This document shows positions 7,821-17,792 of a DNA stretch of 64,000 bases, piece after piece. Position numbers and translations under genes: made by a program. The DNA lies in NCBI RefSeq assembly GCF_003944765.1, contig NZ_RWIU01000003.1, positions 496,001-560,000 of the forward strand, in the 5' to 3' direction. Every line of letters begins with the position of its first letter. Position 1 is the first letter of the stretch. The notes under the pieces were generated by a model. It was given only the letters and a program-made list of their open reading frames with translations. It made no database searches and was not told the DNA's origin. This DNA is from Hymenobacter perfusus. GTDB taxonomy: Bacteria > Bacteroidota > Bacteroidia > Cytophagales > Hymenobacteraceae.

Positions 7821-10307
7821 TTACAGTCGGTAGCCCACGGTGGCCGCGAACACGCGGGGGGCAATGGGGTTCACGCTGTTGTCGTCGTGGACGTTGTAGC
7901 TCAACTTGTTGAGCACGTTGGAGAGTTTCAGGCGCAGGCTCAGCCGGTCGTAGGTGTAGCCCACGGAGGCATCGAGCTGGGTATAGGAGGGCAGCGGAAT
8001 CAGGCGGAAGGCGTCGCCCTGCACGTTGCCCCGGGTGCTGCGGCCGGCCTGCCGCTCCCCAATGTAGAGCGTGGTCAGGCCCAGGTTCAGCCCGTGAAGT
8101 AGGCCGTTCTCGAAGGTGTAGAACACGCTGGCGTTGGCCGTGTGGTTGGGATTGTAGCGCAGCAGGCTGCCCACGGTGTAAATGTTGCTCTCGGTGTAGG
8201 CGGTGCGGTTGTAGCTGTACCCCCCAATCACCGACCAGCCCAGCATGGGCTTGCTCTGCACGTCCAGCTCTACGCCTTTGCTGGTCACCTCCCCGGCCAG
8301 CTCCTGGGCCGTGGGCATGTTGATGTTGTAATTAGGTGTGCCCACCAGAATCGTCTGGGCCAGGTTGCTGTTCACGATGCGGTAGGCCGTCACGTTGGCC
8401 GACAGCAACCCGTTGAACAGCTCGTTTTTCACGCCCACCTCGTACTGGTCGATGATGGAGGGCGGCAAAGCCGCGCCGGTGTTATCCATGCCGCCATTGG
8501 TGTTGAAAGAGTTGGCGTAAGAAGCAAAAACCGACAGGGTCTTCAATGGCTGATACACCAGTCCCAGCCGGGGCGAGAAAGCATCGTCGTAGCGCTTGGT
8601 ACGGGTATCGGTCTGCTTGGCGTAGCCGTACACGATACTGCCGGTTTCCTGGTAGCTGTAACGCACGCCGGCCAGCAGCTTCAGCTTTTCGGTAATTTCG
8701 ATGAGGTCCTGCACGTACACGCCCACGCGCCGGATGGGCGAATAGGTGCGGGTGTTGCGGGTGAAGTTGGGCACGGCGCTGTTTTCAGCATACCGATCCG
8801 CGTTGAACACGTTAATGGAATCGTAGCGGCCAATGGCGTTGTAGGCAATGGCGCGGGTGTTGTACTTATCGGCGTCCATGCCCACCAGCACGGTGTGCTT
8901 GAGGAAGCCGGTTTGTACTTTGCCGGTTACGTCCAGCTGGCCCAGGAAGTAGTCCTCATTGGTTTCACTGGCTTGGAGGCCGCGTACTTGGTTGCCATAC
9001 AGCGCGGAGCTGCCGGTCAGGATTTTGATGGGTTTGCCATTCTTGTCCACGCCGCTGAACACGTCCACCGAGTCGCGCACATTGCTGGGGCGGGAGGCCG
9101 AGCGCAGGTCGTTGCTGAAGCCCTGGTAGGCCGCTACGCCGCGCACCTGCCAGGTGTCGTTGAGGTGATGGGTGAGGGTGGCGGTGGCCGATTTCTGCTC
9201 CGTACCGATGTTGGCCCAGCTGGTGTTCAGGAAACGGCCGCGCGGCACATCCGGAATGCGGTAGTTGATGGCCCCGATGCCGAAATCAGGCGTGCGGTCA
9301 TCCTTCAGGTAGTCGCCCTCCAGCAGGAAATCGGTCTTGCTGCCAATCTTCACAAGCAGCGACGGGTTCACGTAGAACCGCTCGCCTTTCACCTCATTGC
9401 GGAAGCTGCGGCTGTTTTCGTAGGTGGTGTTCACCCGGAAGGCCACATGCTCGCTGCCGTTCACGGCCCCGTACAGGTCCAAAGTAGGCTTATAGAAATC
9501 ATAGCTGCCTACGCGCAGCCCCACGGAGCCGCCCTGCTCAAAGCGGGGCTTTTTGGTGACCAGGTTCAGCACGCCGCCGGCCGCCACGTTGCCGTAGAGG
9601 ATGGCGTTGCTGCCCTTCAGCACCTCAAACCGCTCCAAAGAGCTGGTTTCGGGCAGAATGCTGTTGTTATAACGTACCCCGTTCTTGAAGGTGTTGCTGC
9701 TGCCGAAAGCAAAGCCACGGCCTGAAATTTCTTCCTGATAGCCGCCCGTGTTGCCGCTCACGTACACGCCGCTCACGTTGGCCAGCACGTCGCTCACGCG
9801 CAATACCTGCTGCTGCTCTAGGGTCTGGCGCTCCACGGTAAAGGTGCTCTGGGGCAGATCCAAAGGGGCAATGGCGACTTTGCCCACGGCCACCGGCCGC
9901 TCGTTGAGGCTGCGGCTGCCGGTTACGCGTACCTCGTTGAGCTGCTGCTGGTTCTGCTGCACCGCGAAGGCCGGAACACTGGTGGTTTCACCGGCGGTTA
10001 CGGTCACGGCCACTTCCTGGGTGCCGTAGCCCAGGCTGCTCACTACCAGCTGGTAGGTGCCCGCCGGAGCCGACAGCCGGAAGCTGCCATCGGTGTTGGT
10101 GGTAGTGCCGAAGGCCGTGCCTTTCAGTGCCACCGTCACGCCTTCTACCGGTTGCCCTTTCTCATCCAACACCCGCCCGCTCAGGCGGCCCCGCTGCGCA
10201 GTATCATCGTCGCCGTTGTGTAGCGGGCTGTTTGTCGTGAGTTCACCCCCTAAAGCGGGAGCAGCAGCGAGGGAAAGCAGGAGCAGAAGCGGTAGCGGAC
10301 GAGACAT
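7821..10307 (-). CDS. TonB-dependent siderophore receptor, 828 aa
   Basis: Order of parts: signal peptide (about residues 1-20), a carboxypeptidase-regulatory-like beta-sandwich (about 38-115, GRVLDEKGQPVEGVTVALKG), a TonB box/plug region starting FTVERQTLEQQ, the plug (GRGFAFGSSNTFKNGVRYNN, then FEVLKGSNAILYGNVAAGGV) and a 22-strand barrel ending in the aromatic-type terminus ATVGYRL. The plug sequence resembles FhuA/FoxA-type siderophore receptors, so ferric-siderophore import across the outer membrane is likely. The PepSY gene downstream may reduce the iron. The promoter is covered by paired 18-bp repeats, suggesting iron-dependent repression (inference). Confidence 0.92.
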   Translation of the reverse strand: MSRPLPLLLLLSLAAAPALGGELTTNSPLHNGDDDTAQRGRLSGRVLDEKGQPVEGVTVALKGTAFGTTTNTDGSFRLSAPAGTYQLVVSSLGYGTQEVAVTVTAGETTSVPAFAVQQNQQQLNEVRVTGSRSLNERPVAVGKVAIAPLDLPQSTFTVERQTLEQQQVLRVSDVLANVSGVYVSGNTGGYQEEISGRGFAFGSSNTFKNGVRYNNSILPETSSLERFEVLKGSNAILYGNVAAGGVLNLVTKKPRFEQGGSVGLRVGSYDFYKPTLDLYGAVNGSEHVAFRVNTTYENSRSFRNEVKGERFYVNPSLLVKIGSKTDFLLEGDYLKDDRTPDFGIGAINYRIPDVPRGRFLNTSWANIGTEQKSATATLTHHLNDTWQVRGVAAYQGFSNDLRSASRPSNVRDSVDVFSGVDKNGKPIKILTGSSALYGNQVRGLQASETNEDYFLGQLDVTGKVQTGFLKHTVLVGMDADKYNTRAIAYNAIGRYDSINVFNADRYAENSAVPNFTRNTRTYSPIRRVGVYVQDLIEITEKLKLLAGVRYSYQETGSIVYGYAKQTDTRTKRYDDAFSPRLGLVYQPLKTLSVFASYANSFNTNGGMDNTGAALPPSIIDQYEVGVKNELFNGLLSANVTAYRIVNSNLAQTILVGTPNYNINMPTAQELAGEVTSKGVELDVQSKPMLGWSVIGGYSYNRTAYTESNIYTVGSLLRYNPNHTANASVFYTFENGLLHGLNLGLTTLYIGERQAGRSTRGNVQGDAFRLIPLPSYTQLDASVGYTYDRLSLRLKLSNVLNKLSYNVHDDNSVNPIAPRVFAATVGYRL

Positions 10308-10325
10308 CAGAGCGGGGGCAGCTTG

Positions 10326-10380
10326 TTTAGATTGATTTAAAACAATGCAAAGCTCGGCTCTATTTAGATAGATTCAAAAC
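10326..10380. promoter_or_regulatory. Paired 18-bp operator-like direct repeats upstream of the siderophore receptor
   Basis: TTTAGATTGATTTAAAAC (10326-10343) and TTTAGATAGATTCAAAAC (10363-10380) are identical at 16 of 18 positions and start 37 bp apart. Each is a weak palindrome (TTTAGA versus TTYAAA). One copy overlaps the predicted -33 element and the other lies at the predicted transcription start, an arrangement that fits repression by a metal regulator of the Fur or DtxR type. The regulator is not in this window. Confidence 0.65.
10348..10378 (-). promoter_or_regulatory. Predicted promoter of the TonB-dependent receptor
   Basis: On the minus strand, TTTG (10375-10378), 19 bp, then GAGCTTTG (10348-10355), close to the Bacteroidetes TTTG/TAnnTTTG pattern with the usual spacing. 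The start codon follows 40 bp downstream. Confidence 0.55.
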
Positions 10381-10469
10381 AGTTGCTTAGAAAAAATCTA
10401 TATAGTGAAATTGGACGCTGACAGACAACTGGTTACTGTGCAAGATCTGCGCAGGGAATGCGTAAACCG

Positions 10470-10595
10470 CTCCGGTACGGCGGGCACAGCTCGTCGGGCC
10501 GGATGCCGTTCGGTGAGGTTATTACTTCGTCGCGGGGGTGTCAGCAGGCGTCATCGTGCGGGAGGTAGCACGCATCAACCGGCCCGCCGGACCGG
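10470..10595. repeat. Family A GC-rich inverted repeat, degenerate copy
   Basis: A diverged member of the CCGGTCCGGCGGCTG...CAGCCGCCGGACCGG family seen also at 21877, 25049 and 44941. The right arm has lost part of the pattern. Together with the flanking terminator and promoter it fills the 385-bp gap between katG and the TonB-receptor gene; no gene is supported there. Confidence 0.7.
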
Positions 10596-10610
10596 AACAA
10601 AGCCCGCTTC

Positions 10611-10655
10611 AAAAAGCAACGCCCGGCCCCGCAGTACAGCGAAGCCGGGCGTTGC
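10611..10655 (-). terminator. katG terminator
   Basis: A 12-bp stem (10616-10627 with 10644-10655) followed on the minus strand by five T residues, 38 bp after the katG stop. Confidence 0.75.
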
Positions 10656-10692
10656 CGGAATACAATAGTTGAAACGGGGCTGCGGGTGCTGC

Positions 10693-12990
10693 TTACGCCT
10701 TCACGTCGTAGCGGTCCAGCATCATCACCTTGTCCCAGGCCTTCACGAAGGCTTTCACGAAACGCTGGTGCCCATCCTGGCCGGCGTACACTTCGGCCAC
10801 GGCCCGCAGTTGGCTATTGGAGCCGAACACGAGGTCGGTGCGGGTGGCGGTGAAGCGTTTTTCGCCGGTTTTCCGGTCGTTGAGGGTGAGGGCGTAGCCT
10901 TTCGCATCGGCCTTCTTCCACTCGTAGTCCATGCTGGTCAGCACGGTGAAGAAGTCGTTGGTGAGTACGCCCACGCGGTCCGTGAACACGCCGTGCTCCG
11001 AGTTATCGTGGTTGACGTTCATGGCCCGCAGGCCGCCCGTGAGTGCCACCCACTCGGGGGCGGTGAGATTCAGCAGGTGGGCTTTATCGAGGAACAGCTC
11101 TTCGGGGGCCACTTTCGGTGCAATCTTATTAAAGTCGGCATCCAGGTAGTTGCGGAAACCGTCGGCCACGGGCTTAAGCCAGGTGAACATTTCCACGTCG
11201 GTCAGTTCCTGAGTGGTGTCGCGGCGGCCGGGGGTAAAGGGCACTGTGGTGGGCACGCCGGCATCGGCGGCGGCTTTTTCCAGGGCCGCGCAACCACCCA
11301 GCACAATCAGGTCAGCCAATGAAACCTGCTTGCCGGCGGCAGCTTGGTCGTTGAACTTCGACTGCACCGTGCGCAGCTTCTCGATAACGGGCACCGTGCG
11401 CTGATTTACTTCCCAGTCTTTTTGCGGGGCCAAGGCCAGACGACCACCGTTGGCACCGCCGCGCTTGTCGCTGTGGCGGTGGGTAACGGCGGCCGAGAAG
11501 GCCGTAAATACCAGGTCGGAAACCGATACGCCCAGATCCAGAATGTCCTTTTTCAGGGCATCCGCGTCAGTTGCGTCGATGATGGCGTAGTCGGCTACCG
11601 GAATCGGGTCCTGCCAGAGTAGGTCGTTCTCCAGGCGCTTTTCGGGACCCAGGTACCGCTCCCGGGGGCCCATGTCGCGGTGGGTGAGCTTATACCAGGC
11701 TTTCGAGAAGGCCTGGGTGAAGGCGTCGAAGTCATTCAGAAACTTTTCGCACACCTTGCGGTATTCGGGGTCTTCCTTCAGCGCTAAGTCGGTGGTCATC
11801 ATCATCAGCGCGTGCGTCTTGCCGGGGATGTGGGCATCGGGCGTGCGGGGCGCGTCGGCGTCCACGGGCGTCCACTGCAAAGCGCCGGCGGGGCTTTTGG
11901 TCTGCTTCCACTCGTGGTTGAAGAGGTTTTCGAGGTAGCTGTTGTCCCACTGAGTCGGGTTCTGGGTCCAGCTGCCTTCGATGCCGTTGGTCATCGTGTT
12001 TTCGGCGTTGCCCGAGCCCACGGGGTTGTGCCAGCCCAGGCCCATCTGCTCTAAAGGCGAAATTTCGGGCGGCATCCCGATTTTGGCGGACGGCACCATG
12101 CCGTGGCTCTTACCGAAGGCGTGGCCGCCGGCAATCAGCGCCACGGTTTCCTCGTCGTTCATGGCCATGCGGGTGAAAGCCACCCGAATGTCGCGGGCCG
12201 AGCCCATCACGTCGCCGTCGGCATAAGGGCCTTCGGGGTTCACGTAGATGAGGGCCTGATGGGTAGCAGCCAGCGGGTTTTCCAGGTCATAATTGGCGTC
12301 GCCATTGCGGCCCTGCCAGCGCTTGTCCCGGTTCACCATCTTGTCGGGCGACTCGGCGGTGCGCAGATCATGAATTACCTCTGGGCCCCAGTAGGTCACG
12401 CTATCGGCTTCCCAAGCATCCTCGCGGCCCCCGGCAAAGCCGTAGGTGGGGAAGTTCATGATTTCCAGCGCGCAGTTGCCGGTCAGCACAATCAGGTCGG
12501 CCCAAGACAGGGAGCTGCCGTATTTCTGCTTGATGGGCCACAGCAGGCGGCGCGACTTGTCCACGTTGCCGTTATCCCACCAGCTTTCAACGGGGGCGAA
12601 GCGTTGCATGGCCTCGCCCGCGCCGCCCCGGCCGTCGGCAATTCGGTAGGTGCCGGCCGAGTGCCAGGCCATCCGGATCATCTGCGGGCCATAGTTGCCG
12701 TAATCGGAAGGCCACCAGTCCACGGAAGTAGTCAGGAACGACTTGATTTCCTGCTTCAGGGCTTCCAGATCAATGCGGCTGAAAGCTTCGGCGTAGTTGA
12801 AATCCTCGCCGAGGGGGTTCGCCAGCGGGCTGTTCTGGTGCAGCAGCTCCACCTTCAGGCGGTTGGGGTACCAATCGGAGAGGGCGGGCGGGGTGCCGGT
12901 AGCGCCGCCGATCCGGTCGCCGCCGAAGGGGCACTTGCCCTGCATATCAAAGCTGCTGGTGTCGGTTTTGTCGTGGCTGATGTTCAGCAT
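10693..12990 (-). CDS. katG: Catalase-peroxidase KatG, 765 aa
   Basis: Bifunctional haem enzyme that dismutates hydrogen peroxide and has peroxidase activity. The distal site RMAWH gives Arg106, Trp109 and His110; Tyr249 (in [10 protein letters not shown]) and Met275 are correctly spaced for the Trp-Tyr-Met adduct that gives catalase activity. The proximal haem ligand is His290 in [11 protein letters not shown]. The duplicated C-terminal peroxidase-like domain is complete and the length is normal. There is no signal peptide, so it is cytoplasmic. It is a single-gene unit with its own terminator, next to an iron-uptake pair, a common peroxide/iron stress grouping. The ATG at 12990 opens a short leader before GKCPFGG. 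Confidence 0.97.
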   Translation of the reverse strand: MLNISHDKTDTSSFDMQGKCPFGGDRIGGATGTPPALSDWYPNRLKVELLHQNSPLANPLGEDFNYAEAFSRIDLEALKQEIKSFLTTSVDWWPSDYGNYGPQMIRMAWHSAGTYRIADGRGGAGEAMQRFAPVESWWDNGNVDKSRRLLWPIKQKYGSSLSWADLIVLTGNCALEIMNFPTYGFAGGREDAWEADSVTYWGPEVIHDLRTAESPDKMVNRDKRWQGRNGDANYDLENPLAATHQALIYVNPEGPYADGDVMGSARDIRVAFTRMAMNDEETVALIAGGHAFGKSHGMVPSAKIGMPPEISPLEQMGLGWHNPVGSGNAENTMTNGIEGSWTQNPTQWDNSYLENLFNHEWKQTKSPAGALQWTPVDADAPRTPDAHIPGKTHALMMMTTDLALKEDPEYRKVCEKFLNDFDAFTQAFSKAWYKLTHRDMGPRERYLGPEKRLENDLLWQDPIPVADYAIIDATDADALKKDILDLGVSVSDLVFTAFSAAVTHRHSDKRGGANGGRLALAPQKDWEVNQRTVPVIEKLRTVQSKFNDQAAAGKQVSLADLIVLGGCAALEKAAADAGVPTTVPFTPGRRDTTQELTDVEMFTWLKPVADGFRNYLDADFNKIAPKVAPEELFLDKAHLLNLTAPEWVALTGGLRAMNVNHDNSEHGVFTDRVGVLTNDFFTVLTSMDYEWKKADAKGYALTLNDRKTGEKRFTATRTDLVFGSNSQLRAVAEVYAGQDGHQRFVKAFVKAWDKVMMLDRYDVKA

Positions 12991-13225
12991 ATAGTCGTGT
13001 TGTTAATTAAGAACGCGTACGTACCGTAGACCAACCGGCGCAGGGCGCGGCCCTGATTTCCGGGGCAGAGCCTGACTTTTCGGCAAGCCTTTGGTAAAAG
13101 GTGTACGCTGATTACGCTGCGGAGGAGGTTCGCCAGAACATAAAATACGGGCCGATTACGCAGTGCCCGCACAGTCACGGGTCCAATATGCTATGGTTGT
13201 GCTGGGTACGCCGAAAGGGCTGCCA
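12991..13225. other. Gap upstream of katG without a recognised gene
   Basis: Part of the 326-bp interval between katG and the LLM oxidoreductase. Short frames here lack protein-like composition. No convincing promoter box, palindrome or RNA gene was seen apart from the terminator at 13226. Confidence 0.6.
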
Positions 13226-13256
13226 TAAAAAACGCTCCGGCCAGGTGGCCGGAGCA
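13226..13256 (-). terminator. Terminator of the LLM oxidoreductase gene
   Basis: A 9-bp perfect stem (13234-13242 and 13247-13255, loop AGGT) followed on the minus strand by six T residues. Confidence 0.85.
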
Positions 13257-13316
13257 TTAATTGAAACGGTGTTTTCGGATAGCTGTATTGGCGGGGAAGA
13301 ACGATTTCCCGGGCCG

Positions 13317-14378
13317 CTACACGGCCAGGGCCGGCTGCCGCGCGTGCTGGGCTTTCAAAGCAAAGGCATCGGCCAGCAGCTCGTAGGAGCGGAGCCGGTC
13401 GTCGTAGTCGTGGGTGATGGTAACAGCTACTACTTCGTCTACGCCGTAGGAGGCGGCTAGGGCTTCCAGCTCGGCTTTCACCTTGTCGGGCGTACCGCTC
13501 ACGATGCGAGTGTGGTGGTAGGCCAGGCGGGCCTGCAAATCGGCGGAAAGGCCCCGCACGTTCACCGTTTCCACGGCCTCAATGGGCGTAAACTGGCCGG
13601 TTTCCAGCTTCAGCATCTGCAAAGCCAGGTTATCTGCCAGCGCTTGGGCATGGCCGGCCGTATCGGCGCATACTACAAAGGTGGCCACGTTGGCCTGCGG
13701 AGCCGCCAACTCGGGCGAGGGCCGGAACCGCTCCCGGTAGGTCTGCACCATGCGGGGGCCGCCGTTGGGGTTGATGAAGTGGGCGAAGCTGAACGCCGCG
13801 CCCACGTGGGCCGCAAACAGCCCGCTCTGGCCACTGGAACTCAGCAGCCACATTTCGGGCACGGTATCCACGAAGGGGGCCGCCTTCACGCGGGCATGAA
13901 TGGTGTCCTCCACCACCTCATCCCGCAGGAAAGCCCGCAGATCCATCAGTTGCTCGGCAAAATCTTCGTCGCGGAACTGGTTGTGGGGGTTGAGGGCGTG
14001 GGCCGTAATCCGGTCGGTGCCGGGGGCGCGGCCAATGCCCAGATCAATACGGCCGGGATAGAGAGCTTCGAGCAGGCGGAAGTTCTCGGCTACTTTGAGT
14101 GGGGCATAATGGGGCAGCATCACCCCGCCCGAGCCCAGACGGATGCGCTGGGTTTCGGCCCCGAGGCGGGCCAGCAGCACCTCCGGCGAGGAGCCAGCCA
14201 ACGTGCGGGTGTTGTGGTGCTCCGAAACCCAGAAGCGGGTGAAGCCCAGCCGATCCGTCAGGCGGGCCAGCTCCACGGTGTGCTGCAGAGCCTCGCGCGG
14301 GGTGCGTCCCAGCGGCACCGGCGACTGGTCGAGCACGCTGAGTTGTATAGTTGGGGAAGTCAAGTCAGTGGAATTCAT
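13317..14378 (-). CDS. LLM-class flavin-dependent oxidoreductase, 353 aa
   Basis: Luciferase-like monooxygenase fold: the N-terminal strand LSVLDQSPVP, then FWVSEHHNTRTLAGSSPEVLLARLGAET, LGSGGVMLPHYAPLKVAENF and PGRIDLGIGRAPGTD are signature blocks of the 'luciferase family oxidoreductase group 1' (MsnO8/YwcH-type) proteins. Members use reduced FMN or F420, and most have unknown substrates. It is cytoplasmic. The ATG at 14378 (MNSTDL) was preferred to an in-frame GTG five codons upstream. It has a strong terminator and stands as a single gene between katG and the sulfur operon. Confidence 0.9.
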   Translation of the reverse strand: MNSTDLTSPTIQLSVLDQSPVPLGRTPREALQHTVELARLTDRLGFTRFWVSEHHNTRTLAGSSPEVLLARLGAETQRIRLGSGGVMLPHYAPLKVAENFRLLEALYPGRIDLGIGRAPGTDRITAHALNPHNQFRDEDFAEQLMDLRAFLRDEVVEDTIHARVKAAPFVDTVPEMWLLSSSGQSGLFAAHVGAAFSFAHFINPNGGPRMVQTYRERFRPSPELAAPQANVATFVVCADTAGHAQALADNLALQMLKLETGQFTPIEAVETVNVRGLSADLQARLAYHHTRIVSGTPDKVKAELEALAASYGVDEVVAVTITHDYDDRLRSYELLADAFALKAQHARQPALAV

Positions 14379-14443
14379 AGGGAGTATAACCACCGAACGG
14401 GCCGGTTAGTTTACTGGCCCTTTCGCATAACCGATGCGCCGGG

Positions 14444-14854
14444 CTACATCGGCAGTTTGTCGCGCAGGGCGCTGTAGGTCCAGGTGCCGGCCAGGGCCGC
14501 CAGAATCATGATGGCGGCGGCCGGTACGCCGCTACCCAGCTGCGCAAAAAGCGGCCCCGGGCACGCGCCCGTAATGGCCCAGCCAAGCCCGAATAGCAGC
14601 CCGCCCAGCCAGACGCCGTGGCTGTACTGCTTGTCGGCTAGCCGGATTTCCTCGCCATTAATGGTGCGCAGACGGTTGCGCTTGATGAGCTGAATGGACA
14701 GCATCCCAACGACAATGGCCGAGCCGATGACGCCATACATGTGGAAGCTCTGAAACCGGAACATCTCCTGAATCCGGAACCAGCTCACCACTTCACTTTT
14801 GGTCAGGATAACGCCGAACAGCGTGCCCATCACCAGGTATTTAAGGTTTTTCAT
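14444..14854 (-). CDS. YeeE/YedE-type (DUF6691) sulfur-transport membrane protein, 136 aa
   Basis: Half-size member of the YeeE/YedE family with about four membrane segments and the conserved motif GWAITGACPGPL, whose Cys is equivalent to the sulfur-relay Cys of YeeE thiosulfate channels. Bacterial genomes often carry these halves as adjacent pairs, as here: its start lies 16 bp after the stop of the other half. Last gene of the five-gene sulfur operon. Likely role: moving thiosulfate or sulfane sulfur across the inner membrane; the transported species is inferred. Confidence 0.9.
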   Translation of the reverse strand: MKNLKYLVMGTLFGVILTKSEVVSWFRIQEMFRFQSFHMYGVIGSAIVVGMLSIQLIKRNRLRTINGEEIRLADKQYSHGVWLGGLLFGLGWAITGACPGPLFAQLGSGVPAAAIMILAALAGTWTYSALRDKLPM

Positions 14855-14869
14855 GAAAAGCAGGCTGGA

Positions 14870-15430
14870 TTAAAACAACAGCGGGTACACTACCCAGGTC
14901 ATGAGCAGGCCGCCCGCGAAAAAGCCGATAACGGCCACCAACGACACCCATTGCAGGTTGGACAGGCCCGAAATAGCGTGGCCCGAGGTGCAGCCGCCGG
15001 CGTAGCGCGTGCCGAAGCCCACCAGAAAGCCGCCCAGCACCATAAATACCCAGCCCTGCCAGTTACTCAGGTTTTCCAGAGCAAACAGCTCCCGGGGCAG
15101 CAAACCGGAAAAATCGGTGAGGTGCAGCTCGGCCCGCAGGTCGCGCACGGTAGCTGCCGAAATGGCAATGACCTCGGGGTGGCCCAGCACGCGGTAACCC
15201 AGGAAGCCGCCTAAGGCAATGCCTAGCACAAACCACAGGTTCCAGGCTTCTTTGCGCCAGTTATAGGTGAGAAACGGCAGCCCGGCGGGCACGCAGGCGG
15301 CGCAGATATGGCGCAGCGAGCTGCTGATGCCCAGCGCCTTGTTGCCGAGTAGCAACAGCGCCGGCACCGTCAGGCCAATGAGCGGCCCGGCCACGTACCA
15401 GGGCCAGGGCTGGCGAAGAAAATCAAGCAT
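14870..15430 (-). CDS. YeeE/YedE family sulfur-transport protein, 186 aa
   Basis: Polytopic membrane protein with five or so hydrophobic segments and the signature [18 protein letters not shown], the YeeE/YedE motif with the thiol used to relay sulfur. It forms the larger half of a split transporter with the gene immediately downstream. Upstream lies a CstB-like MBL-rhodanese protein, which would accept or oxidise sulfane sulfur, so the pair probably imports thiosulfate or a similar sulfur carrier. The ATG at 15430 starts [15 protein letters not shown]. Confidence 0.92.
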   Translation of the reverse strand: MLDFLRQPWPWYVAGPLIGLTVPALLLLGNKALGISSSLRHICAACVPAGLPFLTYNWRKEAWNLWFVLGIALGGFLGYRVLGHPEVIAISAATVRDLRAELHLTDFSGLLPRELFALENLSNWQGWVFMVLGGFLVGFGTRYAGGCTSGHAISGLSNLQWVSLVAVIGFFAGGLLMTWVVYPLLF

Positions 15431-15508
15431 AATTCAGGAAGAAGACAGAGGAAAAGAAGGTGCAGGCTGCCGGAGCAATCTGGCGTTGGAAGGAGCAGGA
15501 AATGCAAA

Positions 15509-16846
15509 CTAGAAGAACGATTTCACGGCTTCGCCCAGGTCGAAAACGGTAGCATCGGGCAACGCGGCGGCCACGATGCTGCTGCCCGCCGCCGAGCGGT
15601 AGCCGCCGGCGCAATGCACCACCACGGGCTTATCGGCCGGAATTTCCGAGGCCCGCTCGCGCAGCTCGGGCAGCGGGATGCTGAGCGAACCGGCAAACAA
15701 CGGCTCGTCGCGGTGCTCGGTAACTGAGCGGATATCCACGATGGTGTACTGCGCCGGGTGCTGGCGGAACTGCGCCACCTCCAGCAGCGGCAGGGTGGCG
15801 TCCGTACCCGGCGTGCCCACCAGCGCCCCCACGCACCGGGCTTCGTAGCCGATTTTGGCCGCTTTCCGGATCAGGTCTTCCCGTGTGGCTTCGTCGGGAG
15901 CCACCAAATAAAACTGTTCCTCCGGCCCGACAATCGAGCCCAGCCAGGTTTCGAATTTGCCGCCTTGCTGCAAGTTGAGCGCGCCCTCGGCATGGCCTTG
16001 TTTGAATTCGGCCTCGTGCCGGGCATCTACCAGCACCGCGCCGGGCCGAAGGGCCGCACCGGCCGCCAGGCGCGGCACCTGCTGCACGCCGGGGGCGTAG
16101 GCCGGGGTGCCGGCTTTGTTCAGGGCCACATCGTAGCCGAAGTATTTGGGAATAAAGGGCTGATCCTGGAGCAGCTCCCGCACGAAACCCGCCTCGCTCA
16201 TCTTCCGTAGCATGGGGTTGCCGAATTTCTCGTCGCCGATGGTGCTGCTGCTGGCCCCGCTTAGGGCCTTGCCGCAGAGGCTGCCCGCGCCGTGGGCCGG
16301 GTACACCAGCACCGCATCGGCTAAAGGCATAAGCTTCGTATGCAACGAATGGTAGAGCTGCCGGGCCAGCTCCTCGCGCCGGGCCGTGAGGTTGCCAGCT
16401 TTTTCGCGCAGGTCTGGCCGGCCCACGTCGCCGATGAACAGGGTGTCGCCGGTGAAAACGGCTACGTCTTGCCCCTCGTGGCTGAGTACGATGCTGAGGG
16501 AATCGGGTGAGTGGCCGGGCGTGTTCAGGGCCCGGAAGGTGAGCTTACCGCTGGTAAACGAGTCGCCTTCATCAAACGGCTGGTGCGGATAATCGGCCCC
16601 CACAAGCTGGCTGACGCGGATAACGGCCCCGGTGGTCTGGGCAATTTCCAGGTGGCTGCTCACGAAGTCGGCGTGCGGGTGCGTCTCGATAACGGCCACG
16701 ATGCGGGCCTCGTGGGCCTGGGCGAAATCGTAGTACGGCTGCGGGTCGCGGGCCGGGTCGATGAGCACGATTTCGCGGGCGCACTCGCTCAGAATGGCGT
16801 AGGAAAAGTGGGCCAGGCCCTTGTCTTCAAACTGCTCGATTTTCAT
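15509..16846 (-). CDS. CstB-like MBL-fold/rhodanese fusion (persulfide dioxygenase-sulfurtransferase), 445 aa
   Basis: N-terminal metallo-beta-lactamase domain with [19 protein letters not shown] and [15 protein letters not shown], the iron-binding pattern of ETHE1-type persulfide dioxygenases. Two rhodanese domains follow. The first (about residues 260-340, [11 protein letters not shown]) appears to lack a catalytic Cys; the last (about 360-445) has the active-site loop HCAGGYRS. This is the layout of CstB, which converts persulfides to thiosulfate. The ATG at 16846 was chosen over one four codons upstream because [11 protein letters not shown] is the usual start. It lies in an operon with TauE and YeeE/YedE genes. 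Confidence 0.92.
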   Translation of the reverse strand: MKIEQFEDKGLAHFSYAILSECAREIVLIDPARDPQPYYDFAQAHEARIVAVIETHPHADFVSSHLEIAQTTGAVIRVSQLVGADYPHQPFDEGDSFTSGKLTFRALNTPGHSPDSLSIVLSHEGQDVAVFTGDTLFIGDVGRPDLREKAGNLTARREELARQLYHSLHTKLMPLADAVLVYPAHGAGSLCGKALSGASSSTIGDEKFGNPMLRKMSEAGFVRELLQDQPFIPKYFGYDVALNKAGTPAYAPGVQQVPRLAAGAALRPGAVLVDARHEAEFKQGHAEGALNLQQGGKFETWLGSIVGPEEQFYLVAPDEATREDLIRKAAKIGYEARCVGALVGTPGTDATLPLLEVAQFRQHPAQYTIVDIRSVTEHRDEPLFAGSLSIPLPELRERASEIPADKPVVVHCAGGYRSAAGSSIVAAALPDATVFDLGEAVKSFF

Positions 16847-16923
16847 GGTAAAAAGCAACTAAACAGGAAAATGAATGGATAGCGAGGCCGCCAGCGTCGG
16901 CCCCGTAAAACGCCGCCGGAACG

Positions 16924-17727
16924 CTAGAAAACCAGCTCCCGCAGCAGGATGAACGTGCCCATCGCCAGGGTAAACCACCCGAAAGCCGGCTTGAGTTTGT
17001 GACCGGGAATGAAGCGGGCCAAGTAGGTGCCCGCCACGATGCCCGCCAGCGCAAACGCCAGAAACCCCAGCAGAAACGGCCACGCAATGGGCGTGCCCGC
17101 GCTCAGGTCGCCGCTAAACCCAATCAGCGAATTCAGGGCAATGATGACCAGGGACGTGCCCACGGCCAGCTTCATGGGCAGGCGCGCGCCCAGCACCAGG
17201 GCCGGGATAATCAGAAAGCCGCCGCCCGCCCCCACAAAGCCCGTGAGCGTGCCCACCACCAGCCCGATGCCCAGCACCAGCGGGTAGTTGAACGGCGGAT
17301 TTATATCGGTTTCCAGCGTCGCTTCCGGCCCTTGGCTCCGGATCATGGATGCGGCGGCCACCACCATCAGCCCGGCGAAGGCCACCAGCACTAGCAAATC
17401 CTTGGTCACCACGAGGCCACCCACCACGAACAGCTCCGCCGGAATGGCCGGCATCACCAGCCGCCGCATCGCAAACACCGCCGCCAATGACGGCCCCAGA
17501 AACACCAGTGCCGTTTTCAGCGACACCAGCCCCTTGCGGAAATAGCCCGAAGCGCCCACCACCGAAGTCGAGCCCACCACAAACAGCGAGTAGGCCGTGC
17601 TTAGCACCGGACTCACGCCCATCAGATACACCAGCACGGGCACCGTGAGGATGGAGCCGCCCCCACCCATGATGCCCAGCGAAAGCCCGATAAAAATGGC
17701 GGCGAAGTATCCAATGGCGTGTAACAT
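16924..17727 (-). CDS. TauE/SafE (TSUP) family sulfite/anion exporter, 267 aa
   Basis: Eight or so membrane helices with the family block [20 protein letters not shown] near the N-terminus and its repeat [21 protein letters not shown] in the second half. TSUP proteins export sulfite, sulfoacetate or related anions. In a sulfide-detoxification context it would release sulfite or thiosulfate. The ATG at 17727 ([10 protein letters not shown]) was chosen; the frame is open upstream through a regulatory region with the operator motif ATGAATGATTGTTCAT 23 bp before the start. It is second in the operon after the ArsR gene. Confidence 0.9.
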   Translation of the reverse strand: MLHAIGYFAAIFIGLSLGIMGGGGSILTVPVLVYLMGVSPVLSTAYSLFVVGSTSVVGASGYFRKGLVSLKTALVFLGPSLAAVFAMRRLVMPAIPAELFVVGGLVVTKDLLVLVAFAGLMVVAAASMIRSQGPEATLETDINPPFNYPLVLGIGLVVGTLTGFVGAGGGFLIIPALVLGARLPMKLAVGTSLVIIALNSLIGFSGDLSAGTPIAWPFLLGFLAFALAGIVAGTYLARFIPGHKLKPAFGWFTLAMGTFILLRELVF

Positions 17728-17749
17728 GAAAAGCTGAACGTATGTATTT

Positions 17750-17765
17750 ATGAATGATTGTTCAT
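17750..17765. promoter_or_regulatory. Second copy of the ArsR-type operator motif
   Basis: ATGAATGATTGTTCAT is a near-palindrome (ATGAA...TTCAT) between arsR and the TauE gene. It matches the motif at 18126-18141 at 12 of 16 positions, including the whole right half TTGTTCAT. Confidence 0.6.
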
Positions 17766-17792
17766 GTATTACGGCAAAAAAAAGCCGCGCCG

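Noticed and set aside
6546..8102. Long plus-strand reading frame over the PepSY and TonB-receptor genes
   Set aside because: It is antisense to two well-supported genes, has shadow-like composition (His/Gly/Val/Gln-rich) and no recognisable domain.
8142..9725. Plus-strand frame of 527 codons opposite the TonB receptor
   Set aside because: Complement of codon position bias in a GC-rich gene; the composition matches other antisense shadows.
10405..10668. Plus-strand frame of 87 codons upstream of katG
   Set aside because: It runs through a degenerate Family A repeat and a terminator hairpin; Arg/Ala/Gly-rich translation is an artefact of GC-rich repeats.
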